From positions 848,001 to 912,000 of the forward strand of contig NZ_CP117835.1 in assembly GCF_029094545.1 (NCBI RefSeq): DNA of 64,000 bases, in the 5' to 3' direction. Origin of the DNA: Alkalihalophilus pseudofirmus. GTDB taxonomy: Bacteria; Bacillota; Bacilli; Bacillales; Bacillaceae_D. Below the pieces are notes generated by a model, which saw only the letters and a list, made by a program, of their open reading frames with translations, did not search any database and had not been told where the DNA came from. Both the position numbers and the translations under genes were made by a program. Positions 51,287 through 59,398 of this stretch are shown in pieces (positions within the stretch are counted from its first letter, which is position 1; every line of letters begins with the position of its first letter).

Positions 51287-52446
51287 GGATAATAAGGTGG
51301 TTAACGTGTTTATTCTTTCTCTTGTTAAGCTTAACCGGATGCTGGGATCGGGCTGAACTTGAAGAAGTGGGATTTGTTATTGGGGTTGCATTTGATCCAA
51401 GCAGAGATAATCCTAAGGTCTTTGATTCGACGTTTCATATTGCCATTCCATCTGCTTTTGGCAATGGGCATGTTGAGGGCGGAACTAGTGGGGTTCAACC
51501 CTTTTTTAATATTACATCCAGTGGTTCAACCAATTTTAAGATGATTCGTAACATTAATTCTCGAAGAAGCAGATCCCTTAATTTCGAACATTTAAAAGTA
51601 ATAGTGATTAATGAAGAGCTTGCTAGACAAGATTTCATTACAGGTGTACTTGATCTTTATACAAGAGACCATGAGATGAGAAGAAAAACGCATGTATTAA
51701 TTTCTAATGGAGCGGCGAAGGATGTTTACATCGATAAATTACCACTAGAAGATATGCCGGGAATCTCAATGGATATGATAGATGAAAATAATCAAAATGT
51801 GCTAGGGATGATCGATACTAGAGAAATTGGAATGATCTCTGAGAAAGTGGCTGCCAACAGCAGCTATCTAATACCCGGAGTATATAAGCCGCAAAGAGGA
51901 GACTTAAGGCTTTCAGGTGCAGCCATTATTAATGGATCAACCAATAAAATGATGGGTTGGTTAGATGAAGGAGATGTCAGAGGCTATAACTGGGTAATTG
52001 GTGAAGCGATGAATGGCATCTTAGAGGCAGAGGGGAAAAACGGTGACCCCTTTGTTTTTGAAATATTATCACAGGAAACAAAACTTAATTATAAAAGGGA
52101 AAATGGTAAAAATGTATTTGATGTTCATATTAAGGCAGAGGGAACTTTTGCGGAAAGTTGGATGTCAGGGCTGCAAATAGATGATCCTAAAGCTTTAATG
52201 GAAATTGAAAACATCTTAGAAGCAGAAATAAAAAAGCAATCTCAACAAATTGTTACGAAAATGCAAGAAGAATACTACTGTGACATTTTTTCTTTTCAGA
52301 AACTCCTCAAAAGAAAGAATTATCACTATTGGAAAGAAACAAAAGATCGGTGGGAAGGTGAAAATGGTTTGTTTAAAGATGCTGTTATTACGATACATTC
52401 AGACGTTTTGATCAGTCACTATATGACTCAGGAGAAAGTAAGCTAA
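51283..52446 (+). CDS. Spore germination receptor subunit C (GerAC family lipoprotein)
   Basis: A 387-residue lipoprotein. Signal peptide about 1-19 with lipobox L-T-G-C-W-D (Cys20). The family start C-W-D-R-A-E-L-E-E-V-G-F-V-I-G is typical of Ger(x)C proteins. Two or three globular domains follow; the protein sits on the outer face of the spore inner membrane. It overlaps gerB by 4 bases. Full length for the family. Confidence 0.92.
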   Translation: MRIIRWLTCLFFLLLSLTGCWDRAELEEVGFVIGVAFDPSRDNPKVFDSTFHIAIPSAFGNGHVEGGTSGVQPFFNITSSGSTNFKMIRNINSRRSRSLNFEHLKVIVINEELARQDFITGVLDLYTRDHEMRRKTHVLISNGAAKDVYIDKLPLEDMPGISMDMIDENNQNVLGMIDTREIGMISEKVAANSSYLIPGVYKPQRGDLRLSGAAIINGSTNKMMGWLDEGDVRGYNWVIGEAMNGILEAEGKNGDPFVFEILSQETKLNYKRENGKNVFDVHIKAEGTFAESWMSGLQIDDPKALMEIENILEAEIKKQSQQIVTKMQEEYYCDIFSFQKLLKRKNYHYWKETKDRWEGENGLFKDAVITIHSDVLISHYMTQEKVS

Positions 52447-52468
52447 CTTCATTGAACTAGGTGATTAT

Positions 52469-53992
52469 GTGTATAGGAAGTTATTAAAGAAAAAAAGAGA
52501 TACGATTCAACCGTTAAAAACGAATGCTATTGATTCTTCAGATTTAGTTGATTTAACTAAATTAGTGAAAGATTATATTGGAGAAAGCAGTGATATCGTT
52601 CAGCACGATATGGTCATTGCAGGCCTAATTAAAGCGACACTCTTTTATGTGAGCGGGTTAAGCGACAGGGATTTGCTTGACAATAGTGTTATTAAGCCAA
52701 TTATGCAAATTTCTCAACGTGAAGTTGCTAATTTAAGTCATGAAGAACTTATAAAGAAATTATCACAAGAGGTGATAAACCTTTCTTCTGTACAGTCAAT
52801 TAAATCGCTTGAACAATCAGTCCATCTTCTTATGACTGGAGATTCATTGCTTATAGTAGATGGTGTGGATAAGGTAATTATTTTAGGCACAAAAGGGTAT
52901 GAAAAAAGAGGAATAGAAGAGCCCAAGAGTGAAGTGGTTATCCGAGGGCCAAGAGATGGATTTATTGAGGATATACAAACGAATATTGTTTTATTGAGAA
53001 GACGTATTGCCGATCCTAACTTTATAATACAGACAGGAGAAATCGGACAAAGAGCCAAGATTAAATATTCTATTGGATATATTAAAGGTCTTGTCACTGA
53101 GGAGTTAGTCAATGAGGTAAGGTATCGTATCAGCTGCATAAAGACTGACGAAGTATTAGAAACAGGTACATTAGAGCAGCTAATTGAGGATAATGTATTA
53201 TCTCCTTTTCCTCAGTTAATGCATACTGAAAGGCCTGATAAAACGACAGCTGCTTTAATGAATGGAAAAGTGATCATATTGATTGATGGAACTCCGTACT
53301 CACTGATCACGCCAACTACATTTGAGCAGTTATTGAAGTCACCTGAAGATTATTATGATCGCTGGCACATTGGAACGCTGATTCGACTCATCCGCTATTT
53401 GGCGGCCTTCTTTGCTCTATTTTTGCCTTCTTTATATATTGCTATGGTGACGTATCATCATGGAATGATTCCTACAACACTTGCTCTCTCCATTGCTGGT
53501 ACGCGTGAAGGAGTGCCTTTTCCTGCATTTTTAGAAGCTTTTCTAATGGAAATAACAATTGAATTATTGCGTGAAGCTGGAATTCGTCTGCCTCGTGCGA
53601 TAGGTCAAACAATTGGGATTGTTGGAGGGCTCGTCATTGGAGATGCAGCGGTTAGGGCGGGGTTTGTAAGTCCTGTTATGGTAATTGTTGTTGCCATTAC
53701 TGCAGTAGCATCGTTTGCTATTCCTTCTTATAGTTTTAGTATAGCTCTTAGAATGCTCCGTTTCTCATTTATGATTGCAGCATCTATGTTTGGATTATAT
53801 GGCATTGTCATCTCCTATATCACAATAAATGTTCACTTGGTCGGCTTGCGAAGTTTCGGTTCTTATTATACGTCTCCTTTTGCACCGTTTCGTTATAAGG
53901 ATTGGTTAGACCTCGTGTTTAGAGCTCCCTTGTCTCAACAACGTACGAGAACGAATGAACCAGGAACGCTTGATGATATTAAACAAAACTAA
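52469..53992 (+). CDS. Spore germination receptor subunit A (GerAA/SpoVAF family)
   Basis: A 507-residue protein with a large N-terminal cytoplasmic domain (about 1-285, with the R-G-P-R-D-G-F motif near 153) and a membrane part (about 300-480) of four to five segments, including P-S-L-Y-I-A and E-I-T-I-E-L-L-R-E-A-G-I-R. It is the length of GerAA. GTG start, AGGTGAT before it. The order B-C-A differs from the more common A-B-C but occurs in other bacilli. The last gene of the operon. Confidence 0.93.
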   Translation: MYRKLLKKKRDTIQPLKTNAIDSSDLVDLTKLVKDYIGESSDIVQHDMVIAGLIKATLFYVSGLSDRDLLDNSVIKPIMQISQREVANLSHEELIKKLSQEVINLSSVQSIKSLEQSVHLLMTGDSLLIVDGVDKVIILGTKGYEKRGIEEPKSEVVIRGPRDGFIEDIQTNIVLLRRRIADPNFIIQTGEIGQRAKIKYSIGYIKGLVTEELVNEVRYRISCIKTDEVLETGTLEQLIEDNVLSPFPQLMHTERPDKTTAALMNGKVIILIDGTPYSLITPTTFEQLLKSPEDYYDRWHIGTLIRLIRYLAAFFALFLPSLYIAMVTYHHGMIPTTLALSIAGTREGVPFPAFLEAFLMEITIELLREAGIRLPRAIGQTIGIVGGLVIGDAAVRAGFVSPVMVIVVAITAVASFAIPSYSFSIALRMLRFSFMIAASMFGLYGIVISYITINVHLVGLRSFGSYYTSPFAPFRYKDWLDLVFRAPLSQQRTRTNEPGTLDDIKQN

Positions 53993-54000
53993 AGATAAAG

Positions 54001-54028
54001 AGTCCAACCTCCGTTGGGCTTTTTTTTA
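54001..54028 (+). terminator. Terminator of the ger operon
   Basis: AGTCCAAC / GTTGGGCT stem with a 4-base loop and a T8 run. Confidence 0.88.
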
Positions 54029-54170
54029 TATATAAATATTGCTATTTCTATTACTACACGTCTTGTTATTAATTTTATAAGAAATTCCTGGAAAACTTCG
54101 AACAACCTCGTGCCAAAGAACCAAATAAATAGGCATGAATACAATAAAAGATCATTAGTTCAAGTGGGTG

Positions 54171-54665
54171 ATGCCTATGTTTCGCAAACATAATCGTAAA
54201 TACAATCGTTCGTTTAAAAAGAACGTTTTAGATGATAATGGACAGATCAGTGAAGAAAGCAAAGTTGAATTAATGCAAAGATTAAATGAGGCAGAGAAAG
54301 AGAGGCACCCAGGACTTACTGCTGCTGAAAATAAAGTGTTAGCTGGAACCTGGATTCAAGCAGTAGGGACACTGTTTGAGGCCCAAGGGGTTACAGAAGA
54401 ATATTTAATCACAGTAGCAGAAGAAGGGGAAGAGGGATTAGAGGCAGAAAGGCAGGCTGTTTTTGGGATATGGCTGCAGGCGATTGGGTCCTTTTTAGGA
54501 GCAATCGGGGCTTGGCAGCAGCTCTCATCTGATGAAGAAATTCAGCGTGAAGGATTGAAATTAGGCATTATCGGCAGCTGGTTTGAAGCGTTCGGTGCCG
54601 CAACAGAAGCGGTTGCAGAAACACAAGGATTGATTGAAGGTGAGAAAGAAGAAGTTTTGCCTTAG
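54171..54665 (+). CDS. Repeat-containing DUF6944-type protein of unknown function
   Basis: A 164-residue acidic protein. After a basic N-terminus (R-K-H-N-R-K-Y-N-R) and a charged region it has three imperfect repeats of about 37 residues: L-A-G-T-W-I-Q-A-V-G-T, V-F-G-I-W-L-Q-A-I-G-S and I-I-G-S-W-F-E-A-F-G-A, each followed by an A/G-rich turn. I recognise this as the small repetitive DUF6944 type. No signal peptide; the repeats look amphipathic. GTG 54168, ATG 54171 and ATG 54177 are all possible starts; the ribosome site (GTGGGTG) is weak. Confidence 0.75.
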   Translation: MPMFRKHNRKYNRSFKKNVLDDNGQISEESKVELMQRLNEAEKERHPGLTAAENKVLAGTWIQAVGTLFEAQGVTEEYLITVAEEGEEGLEAERQAVFGIWLQAIGSFLGAIGAWQQLSSDEEIQREGLKLGIIGSWFEAFGAATEAVAETQGLIEGEKEEVLP

Positions 54666-54695
54666 AACCATTTCAAACGAGAATGGTTCTTTTTA
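54664..54695 (+). terminator. Terminator
   Basis: AGAACCATT / AATGGTTCT stem, 9-base loop, T5, overlapping the stop codon. Confidence 0.85.
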
Positions 54696-54745
54696 GGGAA
54701 TACCTGTCTTTAGATGGACATACCCTCTAGAAAGGGGGAGATGTT

Positions 54746-55117
54746 TTGAAGAAAAGAATTATAGCTGTTGGGGCAGGGGCTATTTTGACGACAGCCATCA
54801 TCGTATCAACAATATTTAGTGACCCGCCTGTCGAGGATGTTGTATTAGAACACACTGAATTCGATAGTCAGCTGGCTCATCAAGAAATGGTTTCCATATC
54901 TGAAGCTGTTATGAATGCTTTAGCTGATTATGAGATTATTGGGGATGTTCAAATCAACTACCAAGAATCGATTTCCATTACGACTTCAGAAGATCAATCA
55001 ATTGCTGAAGAAATGCAAAATGAGATACTCCAAGCGTTGAATTCAGAAGAGTTATCTTCCGTTACTCGTGTTGACGCTTATGACATTTTAATAAGAAGTG
55101 AAGTGTACGAAAAGTAA
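54746..55117 (+). CDS. Unknown small secreted or anchored acidic protein
   Basis: A 123-residue protein with a hydrophobic segment at about 6-24 and an acidic, Glu- and Ser-rich outer part. TTG start with GGGGGAG before it. No family recognised. Its terminator follows directly. Confidence 0.72.
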   Translation: MKKRIIAVGAGAILTTAIIVSTIFSDPPVEDVVLEHTEFDSQLAHQEMVSISEAVMNALADYEIIGDVQINYQESISITTSEDQSIAEEMQNEILQALNSEELSSVTRVDAYDILIRSEVYEK

Positions 55118-55152
55118 AAAACGAGGGCTGCAACGAAGCAGCTCTCGTTTTT
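55117..55152 (+). terminator. Terminator
   Basis: AAAACGAGGGCTGC / GCAGCTCTCGTTTT stem (G-T pairs) with a 5- to 6-base loop and T5. Confidence 0.85.
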
Positions 55153-55425
55153 ATAGTTTATAGAGAGCATCGTCTGGCATTCACCATTTGCTTGATACTA
55201 ATTTTATATATCGTATGAGCAGAAAGGGAAGAAGGAAACAAGTATTTATTAGACGAGGATTAAACTAAAAAAAACCGTTTTGATGTATATCCTCAAGTCT
55301 GACTTAGAAGGGAATAATCTTTTACACTCTGAGTGATACTACAGTAATTAGATAAGGGCGCAAGTAAGTGTATAAGGCAAAAAATAAGTGAATGAGTAAA
55401 GAAAAAGTAGGAAGGAGTATTTGAA
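55153..55425. other. Gap with no gene recognised
   Basis: About 270 bases, A/T-rich, between a terminator and the DUF421 gene. Short frames have no convincing ribosome site, and I see no clear sigma-A promoter. A weak string GTATA then about 15 bases then GAATGAG near 55370 could be a sporulation-type promoter, but I do not rely on it. Confidence 0.4.
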
Positions 55426-56037
55426 TTGGATTTACACTTCATATGGAAAGCGGTAGTTATTGTTTTTGGTGGAGTCCTTATTTTGCGAATGGCTGGCAGA
55501 AAGTCAATTTCCCAGCTGACGGTTGCCCAGACCGTCATGATGATTGCTGTTGGTTCATTAATTATTCAGCCAGTAAGTGATAGAAATATTTGGATTACAT
55601 TAGTGATTACATTAATACTTGTCCTCACACTAATTATGATTGAATATATCGTACTGAAATTCGATATTCTAGAAAATTTTTTTTACAGCAAATCGATAAT
55701 GGTCGTGGAAAATGGGGAAATTATTGAAAAAAATTTATTAAAACTACGTTTAACAGTAGATATGCTTGAAGTCAGATTAAGGCAGCAAAGTATTCAAAGA
55801 ATTAGTGATTTGCAATGGGCCACTATAGAATCAAATGGTCAACTGGGATACCAGCTAAAAGTTGAAAAACAATATGCTACGAAAGAAGATATTCAAATGC
55901 TTGTCTCGTTGATTCAAGCGAACTTACCTCACTCACCAGAACAAATGCCAAAGGACGATGCACAGGATAGCAATAATCTATTTAAAGAAGTTAAATATAA
56001 TAAGCATGGAGAAGAACCGCCGGATTATTTGAAATGA
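55426..56037 (+). CDS. DUF421/YetF family membrane protein
   Basis: A 203-residue protein with three membrane segments at about 6-20, 33-49 and 54-77 and a cytoplasmic DUF421 domain (about 85-175). The typical R-x-x-G-R-K-S-I-S-Q-L-T motif at 21-32 and V-E-N-G-E-I-I-E-K-N-L near 93 are visible. B. subtilis has several copies (YetF, YdfS, YrbG, YkjA); the function is unknown, with a link to spore or envelope proteins. TTG start after GGAAGGAG. It lies 9 bases before the ClC gene, so they are probably cotranscribed. Confidence 0.83.
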   Translation: MDLHFIWKAVVIVFGGVLILRMAGRKSISQLTVAQTVMMIAVGSLIIQPVSDRNIWITLVITLILVLTLIMIEYIVLKFDILENFFYSKSIMVVENGEIIEKNLLKLRLTVDMLEVRLRQQSIQRISDLQWATIESNGQLGYQLKVEKQYATKEDIQMLVSLIQANLPHSPEQMPKDDAQDSNNLFKEVKYNKHGEEPPDYLK

Positions 56038-56046
56038 GGGGATAAA

Positions 56047-57333
56047 ATGGGTGTGAAAAGCATAGATAAAACTTTTATTTTAACCTTCTCAAAATGGGTA
56101 ATGTGGGGAGCTCTTATCGGTGCGGCAGTAGGTTCTACAACGGCTTTTCTTTTAACAACAAATGATTTTCTTGGGAATACACGTGAAAATCATTCATGGC
56201 TAATCTATTTTTTACCTCTAGCTGGCATACTGTTAGGTTACATATATATGAAGTACGGAAAGAAAGACGGAAATGACTCTGCTAAAGGAAATAATCTAAT
56301 TATAGAAGCTGTTCATGGGAATGCAAAAGTAGTACGCAGAATAGGACCTATTGTCTACTTAGGTACGTTTCTAACAGTCTTACTTGGCGGGTCCACAGGA
56401 AGAGAAGGCGCAGCTATTCAAATGGGTGGAAGTATAGCTGAAACAGTAAATCATTACTTCAAAGTGAACCTAATAGACACGAACATTCTACTGTTGAGCG
56501 GAATTAGTGCAGGATTTGGCGCAGCTTTTGGAACTCCCATAACAGGAGCTGTTTTTGGAATGGAGATGACTGCCTTAGGGAAAATGAGGTTTGACGCTTT
56601 GATTCCTTGCCTTGTATCTAGTTTTGTTGGCCATTATATAACCGAGTCAGCTTGGGGAGTCGAGCATGAATCTTTCATAATTCAATCAGTACCAGAGACC
56701 TCACTTAAGATGTTCGGTATGGTTATTCTTTTATCCATTACTTTCAGTCTTTTAAGTGTATTTTATTGTCAACTAAGGCACGGTATTCAAAGCTTCTCTG
56801 AAAAAATTTTTAAGAAAAACCATATGAGTAGAGCCTTTTTTGGGGGAAGCTTTATTGTTGCATTAACATTGATCTTAGGGACTGAGGAGTATAATGGACG
56901 TAGTTTAGATATGCTTGAACAATCTTTTGAAGAAAATGTTCCCCCTTTCGCCTTTCTTGCTAAGCTAGTATTTACAGCAATTACCCTTGGCAGCGGCTTT
57001 GTAGGCGGGGAAGCCATACCTCTATTTTTTATGGGGGCAACTTTAGGAAATAGCTTATCCGGATTCATTGATTTACCGTTATCCTTTCTTGCTGGGCTTG
57101 GCCTGATTGCTACCTTTGCAGGCGGGGCTAACACACCGATTGCAGCATTCCTTTTAAGTATTGAGATGTTTGGCGGCGAAGGAATTGAATTCTTCTTTAT
57201 TGCTTGTTTAATAAGTTATATATTTTCTGGGCACCATGGACTTTGGCCATCTCAACCTATATATGAACCTAAAAGTCGGTTATATAACCTTGCTTACGGA
57301 GGAACTATTGAAACAACTGAGAAGAATAAATAG
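56047..57333 (+). CDS. ClC-family chloride channel/transporter
   Basis: A 428-residue ClC protein with about 11 membrane helices. The selectivity loops are present: G-G-S-T-G-R-E-G-A-A-I-Q near 115 (the usual G-x-x-G-x-E-G-P with A for P), G-T-P-I-T-G-A-V-F-G near 164 and G-F-V-G-G-E-A-I-P-L-F near 318. I do not see the Tyr of the central gate with certainty. It moves chloride (or fluoride) across the membrane, perhaps as part of pH or salt balance. No CBS domains follow. It is cotranscribed with DUF421. Confidence 0.88.
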   Translation: MGVKSIDKTFILTFSKWVMWGALIGAAVGSTTAFLLTTNDFLGNTRENHSWLIYFLPLAGILLGYIYMKYGKKDGNDSAKGNNLIIEAVHGNAKVVRRIGPIVYLGTFLTVLLGGSTGREGAAIQMGGSIAETVNHYFKVNLIDTNILLLSGISAGFGAAFGTPITGAVFGMEMTALGKMRFDALIPCLVSSFVGHYITESAWGVEHESFIIQSVPETSLKMFGMVILLSITFSLLSVFYCQLRHGIQSFSEKIFKKNHMSRAFFGGSFIVALTLILGTEEYNGRSLDMLEQSFEENVPPFAFLAKLVFTAITLGSGFVGGEAIPLFFMGATLGNSLSGFIDLPLSFLAGLGLIATFAGGANTPIAAFLLSIEMFGGEGIEFFFIACLISYIFSGHHGLWPSQPIYEPKSRLYNLAYGGTIETTEKNK

Positions 57334-57379
57334 TTTTGCTATTCGCTTACCCGGTCAAAAAAAAGCAGGACCATTGTAT

Positions 57380-57421
57380 ACTGTCCCCAATTATTAGTTG
57401 TTTCTAATAATTAGGGACAGT
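57380..57421. terminator. Perfect 18-base inverted repeat, probable two-way terminator
   Basis: ACTGTCCCCAATTATTAG and its exact complement, separated by 6 bases. It lies between the convergent ClC and bmrA genes. No long T tract follows on plus. The perfect arms are unusual for a plain terminator, so it may instead be a small mobile or repeat element. Confidence 0.6.
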
Positions 57422-57451
57422 CCATTTCCTTGCTTTCCTGGATATTTAATT

Positions 57452-59188
57452 TTAAGTTAGCTGCTGTTCAGCAAACTCCCGGTATAAATCATGAGTGGAA
57501 ACTAATTCTTGGTGAGTACCAATCCCTGTTATTTTTCCTTTTTCAATAAAGATGATTTTATCCGCATGAACGATGGTCGATAATCTGTGAGCAATGACAA
57601 AGGTTGTTCGTCCTTCCATTAAACGAGTCAGAGCTTCTTGTACGATTCCTTCAGATTGACTGTCAAGGCTTGCTGTTGCCTCATCCATCATTAGTATTTT
57701 AGGATCACGCAAAAAAGCGCGGGCAATCGCAATACGCTGCCGTTGTCCGCCGGAGAGCTTCACACCTCTTTCTCCTACTTCTGTTTCAAGCTGCTCTGGA
57801 AACTCTTTTATGAATTGATCGGCATAAGCCATTTTCGCAACTTCCCATAGACGGTCATCAGAAATCTCTTCTTTATTATCTAATCCGTAGCATAAATTCT
57901 CACGTATCGTTCCTGCCATCATTGGACTGTCTTGAGAGACATAGCCGATTTGACTTCTCCAGGATGCCATCGACAATTTTGATATAGGTGTTTCACCAAC
58001 AAAGATCTCACCAGACAAAGGCTCATAAAACCTCTCGATTATCGCAAACATGGTTGTTTTACCACCGCCGCTAGGACCCGCAAATGCAACCATTTCATCT
58101 GGTGACACATCAAATGACACGTCATTAATAACAGGTTCATCTGAGCTGTAGCCGAAAGTGAGATCACGGACATACAGCGGTTGGTTTGTAATGTCCATCG
58201 TTATTCCTTCTTGTCCTTCTTCTAGCGGGATCTCTAAAATATCAATAATCCGTTCAGTTGCTCCTTTCGCTTTTTGAAGCTGAGTAAAGAACATCGTAAA
58301 GGAGGTGATAGGGAAGATAATTTGAAATAAGTAAAGTAAGAAAGCTACAAGAGACCCAGTAGTCATTGTTCCTTCTGCTACACGAACTCCGCCATAACCA
58401 ATAATGATCACAATGACTACCATTATCACTAAATAAATCAATGGGCCAATCATAGCAAAAATACGAGCTTCTCTTAGCCCAAATCCCAATAATTTATTGA
58501 TGCCTGTTACTCCCTTTTCTTCTTCAACGACCTCAGCATTAGAAGATTTCATCAAGCGGATTTCGCTTAAGGTTTGCTGAACACTTCCAGTAAAGGCAGC
58601 AGTTTCATCCTGAAGGCCTCGTGAAATCTTAGCCATTTTTCTGCCGAGCGGAATAAGAATGAGAGCTGTAAGTGGAACAGAGATGAACATAAGCAAGGTC
58701 ATTTTCCAATCCATAATAAATAAGATAATAACTGCCCCGATGATGGTGATAATACCTGATATAAAATTAGGGAAATGCTGTGAGATCAAGTCTTTTACGA
58801 TCCCAGTATCATTTACGACACGGCTTACTGATTCACCGCTCGTTTTCTTATCAAAGTAGTTAACAGGCAGGCGTAGTAATTTAAACCACATCTTTTCACG
58901 CAAGGCAGCTACAATTTTTTGCCCGACATAGGCAAGTAAATACATAGAAAATCCATCCGTTACAGCTTGCAAGATAAATACAACCCCAATTAAAACGATC
59001 AGCCACACACTTAAGGATTCAACTGAAAAGCCGTCTACAAGTTCTCTTGTTAACAAGGGAATCGAAAGACCGACGAGTGTTGTAATCAAGCTGCCCACAA
59101 GGCCAAGAGTTAGTGCTAGTTTAGGGATCTTTGTTGAAAGGATAAGAGAAATAAAAGGCTTGATGCTTGTTTGTTCATTTGGCTTCAT
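57452..59188 (-). CDS. bmrA: Multidrug ABC exporter BmrA
   Basis: A 578-residue half-transporter: six membrane segments (about 18-305) and an ABC domain (about 340-578) with Walker A G-P-S-G-G-G-K-T, signature L-S-G-G-Q-R-Q-R and Walker B I-L-M-M-D-E-A-T. N-terminal L-V-D-G-F-S and the C-terminal R-E-F-A-E-Q-Q-L match B. subtilis BmrA closely, including the unusual triple Gly of Walker A. It works as a homodimer and pumps hydrophobic drugs. The upstream region does not show a BmrB-like leader peptide that I can identify. Confidence 0.93.
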   Translation of the reverse strand: MKPNEQTSIKPFISLILSTKIPKLALTLGLVGSLITTLVGLSIPLLTRELVDGFSVESLSVWLIVLIGVVFILQAVTDGFSMYLLAYVGQKIVAALREKMWFKLLRLPVNYFDKKTSGESVSRVVNDTGIVKDLISQHFPNFISGIITIIGAVIILFIMDWKMTLLMFISVPLTALILIPLGRKMAKISRGLQDETAAFTGSVQQTLSEIRLMKSSNAEVVEEEKGVTGINKLLGFGLREARIFAMIGPLIYLVIMVVIVIIIGYGGVRVAEGTMTTGSLVAFLLYLFQIIFPITSFTMFFTQLQKAKGATERIIDILEIPLEEGQEGITMDITNQPLYVRDLTFGYSSDEPVINDVSFDVSPDEMVAFAGPSGGGKTTMFAIIERFYEPLSGEIFVGETPISKLSMASWRSQIGYVSQDSPMMAGTIRENLCYGLDNKEEISDDRLWEVAKMAYADQFIKEFPEQLETEVGERGVKLSGGQRQRIAIARAFLRDPKILMMDEATASLDSQSEGIVQEALTRLMEGRTTFVIAHRLSTIVHADKIIFIEKGKITGIGTHQELVSTHDLYREFAEQQLT

Positions 59189-59398
59189 TTGTTCACTTCC
59201 TCATTTTGCAATATGCGTAGGTATTGGTTAGTTAAATTTACCATAAATACATGCGATTATCCTGTTTATAGATGAAAAGAAGTTCATTTCAGAAAAATGA
59301 AAAAATGGATAGCGTTCTCTCTCTAATTTCGTTTATACTAATGAAAAGTATTTCTGTAATCGAAATATATCGAAAGTAATTAATCGAGGTGAATAAAC

